From: Bradyrhizobium paxllaeri
GTDB taxonomy: Bacteria > Pseudomonadota > Alphaproteobacteria > Rhizobiales > Xanthobacteraceae
Direction of reading: 5' to 3'
DNA length: 64,000 nucleotides
Assembly (NCBI RefSeq): GCF_001693515.2
Contig: NZ_CP042968.1
Span: forward strand, 5,208,001 to 5,272,000
In this document: positions 59,939-64,000 of the stretch, piece after piece
Numbering within the stretch: the stretch's first letter is position 1
Layout: every line of letters starts with the position of its first letter
Notes under the pieces: generated by a model
Told to the model about the DNA's origin: nothing
Databases searched by the model: none
Seen by the model: only the letters and a program-made list of their open reading frames with translations
Translations under genes and position numbers: made by a program

Positions 59939-61352
59939 GCCGGATGCGGAATTCGCCGTGGAGAGCGATAGCGATATCTTGCCAAATAAAAGGCAGCACA
60001 TCGATCTCTCGGACTCCAATCTCGTGAGCCTTATCCTGCGGCTCGCCATTCCGTCTGTTGTTGGCTTATCGATCAACGCCTTACAGGAGGTCGTCAACGC
60101 AATCTTTGTTGGCGCACTTGGCGCGCAGGCGATCGCAGCTGTCAGCATGACCTTGCCCATCGTGGTCCTGCTCGTGGCAGTCGGACAGGGGATTGGTGTC
60201 GGAGCAGCGTCCTTCATATCTCGTCATCTTGGCGCCGGTGAGTACCTGGAGGCGAGTCGAGGCGCAAGTACCGCACTCGCGCTAGCCGTGCCGATTGGCC
60301 TCTTCTCTACCGTCGCTCTACTTCTAAATCTGCGAGGGATCTTCGTGACGCTCGGGGCCACTCCAACCATCATGCCCGCTGCGCTCGACTACGCGGCGAC
60401 GCTTTTGTTCGGGTACACCCTGATGCTTCTAAACATCGTGAACGGCTTCATCGTCAGAGCCGAAGGCAATACACGATTCAGCATGTGGACGATGATTACC
60501 GCCTTCATACTCAATGCTGCGCTTGATCCTGTCTTTATATTCTTACTGGACCTCGGTGTGCGAGGCGCAGCCCTCGCAACGCTGGTATCTCAGATCGCTG
60601 GTATTAGCCTATATATAGCGTATTTTATGAAGCTTCGCGGAGTAGTCCTCATTAGGATATCTCACATCTCGTTGCGAGCAGATCGCATCAGACAGCTGGC
60701 TTTAATAGGGGCGCCGGCGACCATGACCAGTGTTCTATCTGCTATTGCTGTTATGCTTTTGTACGGGGCTGCTGCGCCATTCGGCGACGATTCCATCGCG
60801 GCGTTGGGAATAGCTGTGCGAATCTTGACGATCGGCGCACTGCCTATCACCGGCTTCTGTATAGGGTCTCAAGCTGTCCTGGGTTTCGGTTGGGGCGCGC
60901 GCGACTTTGCTCGTGTACTGAAGGCTGCGAGGTTCATACTCTCCATGACTGTGGCTCTTTCCGTTGCGTATTCTGCGGCCGTTGTGAGTCTTGCCCGGCC
61001 CTTGGTCAGCCTGTTCAGCGATAGCGAAAAGGTCACCGAAATTGCCGTCTCGGCCTGCATCGTCTTCCATCTCTTCTTTGGACTTTTCGGTATTCATAGT
61101 TTCGTGACGACAATGCTTCAGTCGTTCGGGAGAGCACGCCTCAGTGCGCTTGTGTCCTTGGCAAGGCACGGCATTCTCTTCATCCCGGCCGTACTGTTAT
61201 TCCCGGCCATATGGGGCTTCAACGGACTGTTGGCCAGTCAGGCAATCACTGAACTGGGCGCCGGAATGATCGCGCTGTTCGTCATCGTCCACCAGTTCGC
61301 CGAGCTCAAACGAGCGCTCCGGGATGCTCAGTCTCGAAGACGGTTCTGGTGA
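59931..61352 (+). CDS. MATE-family multidrug/toxin efflux protein
   Basis: 473 residues with about twelve membrane helices in two six-helix halves. The first half begins ILRLAIPSVVGLSINALQEV, with VNAIFVGALGAQAIAAVSMT, the MATE signature helix; the second half has IGAPATMTSVLSAIAVMLLY and FCIGSQAVLGFGWGARDFAR. It exports small cationic or amphipathic compounds using an H+ or Na+ gradient. The ATG overlaps the last eight bases of the NRPS gene, so translation is coupled, and it probably exports the NRPS product. Confidence 0.92.
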   Translation: MNEPDAEFAVESDSDILPNKRQHIDLSDSNLVSLILRLAIPSVVGLSINALQEVVNAIFVGALGAQAIAAVSMTLPIVVLLVAVGQGIGVGAASFISRHLGAGEYLEASRGASTALALAVPIGLFSTVALLLNLRGIFVTLGATPTIMPAALDYAATLLFGYTLMLLNIVNGFIVRAEGNTRFSMWTMITAFILNAALDPVFIFLLDLGVRGAALATLVSQIAGISLYIAYFMKLRGVVLIRISHISLRADRIRQLALIGAPATMTSVLSAIAVMLLYGAAAPFGDDSIAALGIAVRILTIGALPITGFCIGSQAVLGFGWGARDFARVLKAARFILSMTVALSVAYSAAVVSLARPLVSLFSDSEKVTEIAVSACIVFHLFFGLFGIHSFVTTMLQSFGRARLSALVSLARHGILFIPAVLLFPAIWGFNGLLASQAITELGAGMIALFVIVHQFAELKRALRDAQSRRRFW

Positions 61353-62214
61353 AGACCTCGTCAAAATGCTTCTTATCGAGCTCGCGGACAGGTCATTCGG
61401 GCATAATCGAAGACATTGCTGTGAAAGGCCCAGAGCTCGTCTGCAAGCCGTTGCAGCGGCGGCGGCGCGTCCAGATGAGCAGCCGCGGCTGTTTGATCCG
61501 ATCAGATGGTATCGCCGCAAATTGGGAATTACAACGGCTTGCAGCACCAAAACCCTATGGAATAGTCATCGGCCAACCGGCCTGCCACATCGGCCCCGCC
61601 GGCTCTGCGAGCGGGATCAAGCTCGAGGATCGATTTCCCTCAGCGACACCGAGCGTCGGATGCTGCACCAGCTTTCTCAAGCGGGCAGCGAACTGCTCCT
61701 GCTCGGCGGAATCGTGGTGACATAGGTTGCGGAAGAAAGATGACCTTGTGCTCGAGTAGCAACCTTTAATCGCAGCAATCGTCGGGTCTGGGCAAATACG
61801 TACCGGTGGTGAAAACAGCGCATTAAACCGTTCATTAATCAAAGGAAACATCTCATCCGGGCAGACACAGCGTAGCCGCGAGCTTGTCCTGTTGTCGCGG
61901 ATATACAACGAACGCAGGTCGCCAGATGCAATAAGACGTCTCGGAGGCCGCCTTACGCACGCGACACCCGCGATCCGCGCATACACGTCAGGTGCCGGCG
62001 CCGGCAGTGAGCTTTCAGAAAGTTGTCCATTCGGCCCGAACCGAGGAAACTGACTGTCGTACTGTTTAGGTGGGGAGAGCCGAATGGATACTTGCAAGAA
62101 TGCGCCTCCAACGCCGAAAAGGGCGAGAGGCAATGGTGCGGAGCGTGAGAAGTCGGCTCTTGCCCTTGGTGGCGGTACATGTGTTTGTCGGCACTCCTCT
62201 GAGTTACAAGGCTC
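61353..62214. other. Stretch with one unassigned minus-strand ORF
   Basis: A 192-codon frame on the minus strand (61555-62133; pieces DEMFPLINERFNALFSPPVR and QEQFAARLRKLVQHPTLGVA) reads as possible regulator-like coding sequence and may continue in another frame past its stop, but I cannot assign a family. No terminator hairpin was found after the MATE gene. Confidence 0.3.
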
Positions 62215-62434
62215 CTTTCAAGCGCAGCCATCTGGTTGCGCTGCGCCCAAACAAATCATCGATCGCCGATACCCGATCCGTGACGCCGAGCGCGATCGAT
62301 GGCGTTGTCCGCGGGGTTTTACGGACGGGGCAAAGGTTGTAGTGGGCGACGTTCAGGCTCACGGTGCGCCGTAGTGATCCAGCTTTTGAGATGGTGAGTC
62401 GCTTATTGCTCATGCGGAGCGCAAGGTGCTCCAC
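62215..62434 (-). pseudogene. Insertion-sequence transposase C-terminal fragment
   Basis: LRRTVSLNVAHYNLCPVRKT, PSIALGVTDRVSAIDDLF matches the C-terminal tail (V.HYN.CRVH..LR.TPAMALG..D) of the IS1-type transposases common in rhizobia. The rest of the element is absent. Confidence 0.55.
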
Positions 62435-62779
62435 ATAAGAGGCTGCAATCTGCTAACATATCGGCTGCATGGCCGGCTTCGTCGGTACCCGCAATGAGGT
62501 CTTGCTGATTGTTTTCTCCAACTGCGCCCTTCGTGGGCCCTTTGTGAACCTGTCATAAGCATGGGCCTCGCGGCCGAGCCGATTCAATGGCCGCAGTCGG
62601 CTCGGATCGAAGGAGGCAGTGTCAAGCGTCGTCGCGAATGGCGTTTGTAATCAATTAGATCAAGGCTTTGCCGGTGGCGGGAGCGTTGAGGATGCCCCAG
62701 CGCTATGTCCCGTGGCCATGAGCAGCTAATTTGGATAAAGGCAGATCGTGGTCGATCTGGGCTCCCCGGTCATATCGAC
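62435..62779. other. Intergenic stretch, no gene recognised
   Basis: Nothing supportable seen. Confidence 0.4.
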
Positions 62780-63290
62780 CAAATTCATTCACGCATCTGT
62801 TACGGACTCGGCCTATGGCTTCAACGCCGTCAGTGACCGAGGTTGATCATGAGCCATTTGTCAGACATGCTGCAAGCCTGCGGTGGGATGACTACCGTTA
62901 CGATCACCAGAGCAGAACTAACCAGACGCTGCATTTGATCAGCGCTTTCATCTTCCTCGGTTGATATGCGCTCTTGTTCAAGGACCCGGCGATGGCCGGC
63001 CTCATCGGCTGGTTTGCGATGCTGACGCGGCAGACCGGACATTTCTTCTTCGAGCCGAACGGCTACGATGACGTGAACAAAGTCAGCAATGAGTACAAGG
63101 AGGCGGTCAAGGTCGGCTACAACCAGACGCGCAAGATTTGTGCTCTTGATAATCTGGGGCCTGGCGCCGTTCGCACTGTACGTCTTCCCGCTGTTTGGCA
63201 TGCTCGATCCGGCTGCCGGGAGGCTTGATTTCATCCGGCAAGTCGGCACGGTATCGCTCGTCATCGGCATCGGCGGCGGCCTCTTTCGGA
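62780..63290 (+). pseudogene. Integral membrane protein relic (function unknown)
   Basis: LRWDDYRYDHQSRTNQTLHL, ISAFIFLG, then an in-frame TGA (about 62962) and YALLFKDPAMAGLIGWFAML, TGHFFFEPNGYDDVNKVSNE, and after a frameshift near 63140 LIIWGLAPFALYVFPLFGML and VGTVSLVIGIGGGLFRM. An intact form would have about four membrane helices and a conserved soluble H/F-rich loop. I do not recall a characterised function. One stop and one frameshift make it dead. Confidence 0.5.
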
Positions 63291-64000
63291 TGAGCGTCCC
63301 GAGCCGCTGCTCGCCAGACCGAATTGGCCGCCTGATGCCTACGGCGCCGCGGCGATGTCGATCGATTTCATGGTGCCGTCAACAATGCGAACTCCTATTG
63401 TCTTTTGATCGCACGAAGATCCTGCATTCTGCAGCGGATCAATCCCGACAAGGCGGCGGCTGCGCGCAACTAACAAGCAACGGAGCAAAAGCCGGGCCAA
63501 ATCGCCTGATGCTCCGCCGGGCGCAACCAGCAGAACGCGCGCGGCGGCCCTTCGGTATGAAAAACAGGCACTACCTGTTCGGCGCTCGCCAATGTTGTCG
63601 CAAACGCGCCATTGCACGGGAGCACAACGGCGGAACCCACCCGACAAATTGCAGCGCGTTCCGTTATTCATCTTTGCTGGCGATTGCCGCGATCAGTTCA
63701 AGGTTTGAATGGGGCTGCAGCAGACAGGCATTTTTGTTGCACTCATCGCCCTGAGCTCGTCCTGGCCTGCGTCAGGCAGATGTGGAGCACCGGGGCGTTG
63801 GCCGGCCACCTCAAGCTAGACGACGTGTAGAGAAAATGGAATGCAACGCGCGCGGGCTGACTGGTCGAAATGTTCAGGCCAGCGATTGCACGCTTCAGAC
63901 GGATCGAGGATGGCCAGGCAATTTACTCGCAAGAAGCTGGAGCCGGTCCCTATTCCGGCAGACGAACGCTTGACCGGCCGCGCCGTGTGGGGAGCAACCA
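63291..64000. other. Right edge, no gene recognised
   Basis: Short frames on both strands without domains; a small piece (EPLLARPNWPPDAYGAAAMS, near 63300) may be part of another decayed gene. Confidence 0.35.

Noticed and set aside
1..64000. tRNA genes, rRNA genes and CRISPR arrays
   Set aside because: I looked for TPsiC-like GGTTCGAATCC arms and for short regularly spaced repeats and found none; a tRNAscan/CRISPR search would be decisive.

Overview
The window looks like an accessory 'symbiosis island' segment of a rhizobial alphaproteobacterium, most likely Bradyrhizobium. The reasons are a near-consensus NodD-binding nod box in front of broken nodF and nodE genes, two NifA/sigma-54 promoter sets, a FixK-type box, dctA, Bradyrhizobium-style outer-membrane barrel proteins, and a very high load of insertion sequences and frameshifted genes. 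About half of the recognisable genes are dead. I see no tRNA, rRNA or CRISPR array.

Left edge (1-7.4 kb): a compact minus-strand operon encodes a subtilisin-type protease, a trypsin-like protease, a trypsin-like/P-loop NTPase fusion with an N-terminal adaptor-like region, and a fourth protein running off the window. It resembles NTP-dependent protease conflict systems. Beside it lie relics of an excisionase and a tyrosine recombinase, and a broken HEPN-like ORF. From 7.4 to 11.2 kb there are an intact outer-membrane barrel gene, a di-haem cytochrome c peroxidase with a NifA/sigma-54 promoter, and a LuxR-type regulator.

11-25.5 kb is a graveyard: an ETF-alpha (FixB-like) relic behind a FixK box, IS256, IS3, IS110 and IS5 elements, a PEP-mutase relic, two dead copies of a GNAT-like gene, a diaminobutyrate-type aminotransferase with one in-frame stop, and an Asp/Glu racemase-family relic. 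25.7-31.4 kb holds an M24 peptidase split by an intact IS256 element, a fused-permease ABC importer and its truncated binding protein. Aminotransferase, racemase-like protein, M24 peptidase and importer together suggest a decayed ectoine-type catabolic locus (inference).

31.4-35.7 kb is a dead non-ribosomal peptide synthetase (NRPS) that began with a formyltransferase-like domain and is split by an IS66 element. 36.8-45.4 kb has an MsbA-like exporter, a TlpA-like redoxin gene with a second NifA/sigma-54 promoter set, a methanethiol methyltransferase-like relic and a second IS66 element. 46.9-52.1 kb has dctA, the nod box with nodFE relics, DUF736 and RelB-like relics (mobile-element backbone), speD and an outer-membrane gene cut by IS256.

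The right end is dominated by a 2155-residue intact NRPS (A-T-C-A-T-E-like) overlapping a MATE exporter gene. The pair looks like a functional biosynthesis-and-export operon for a small peptide; the second adenylation domain and the central condensation domain carry unusual active-site residues.
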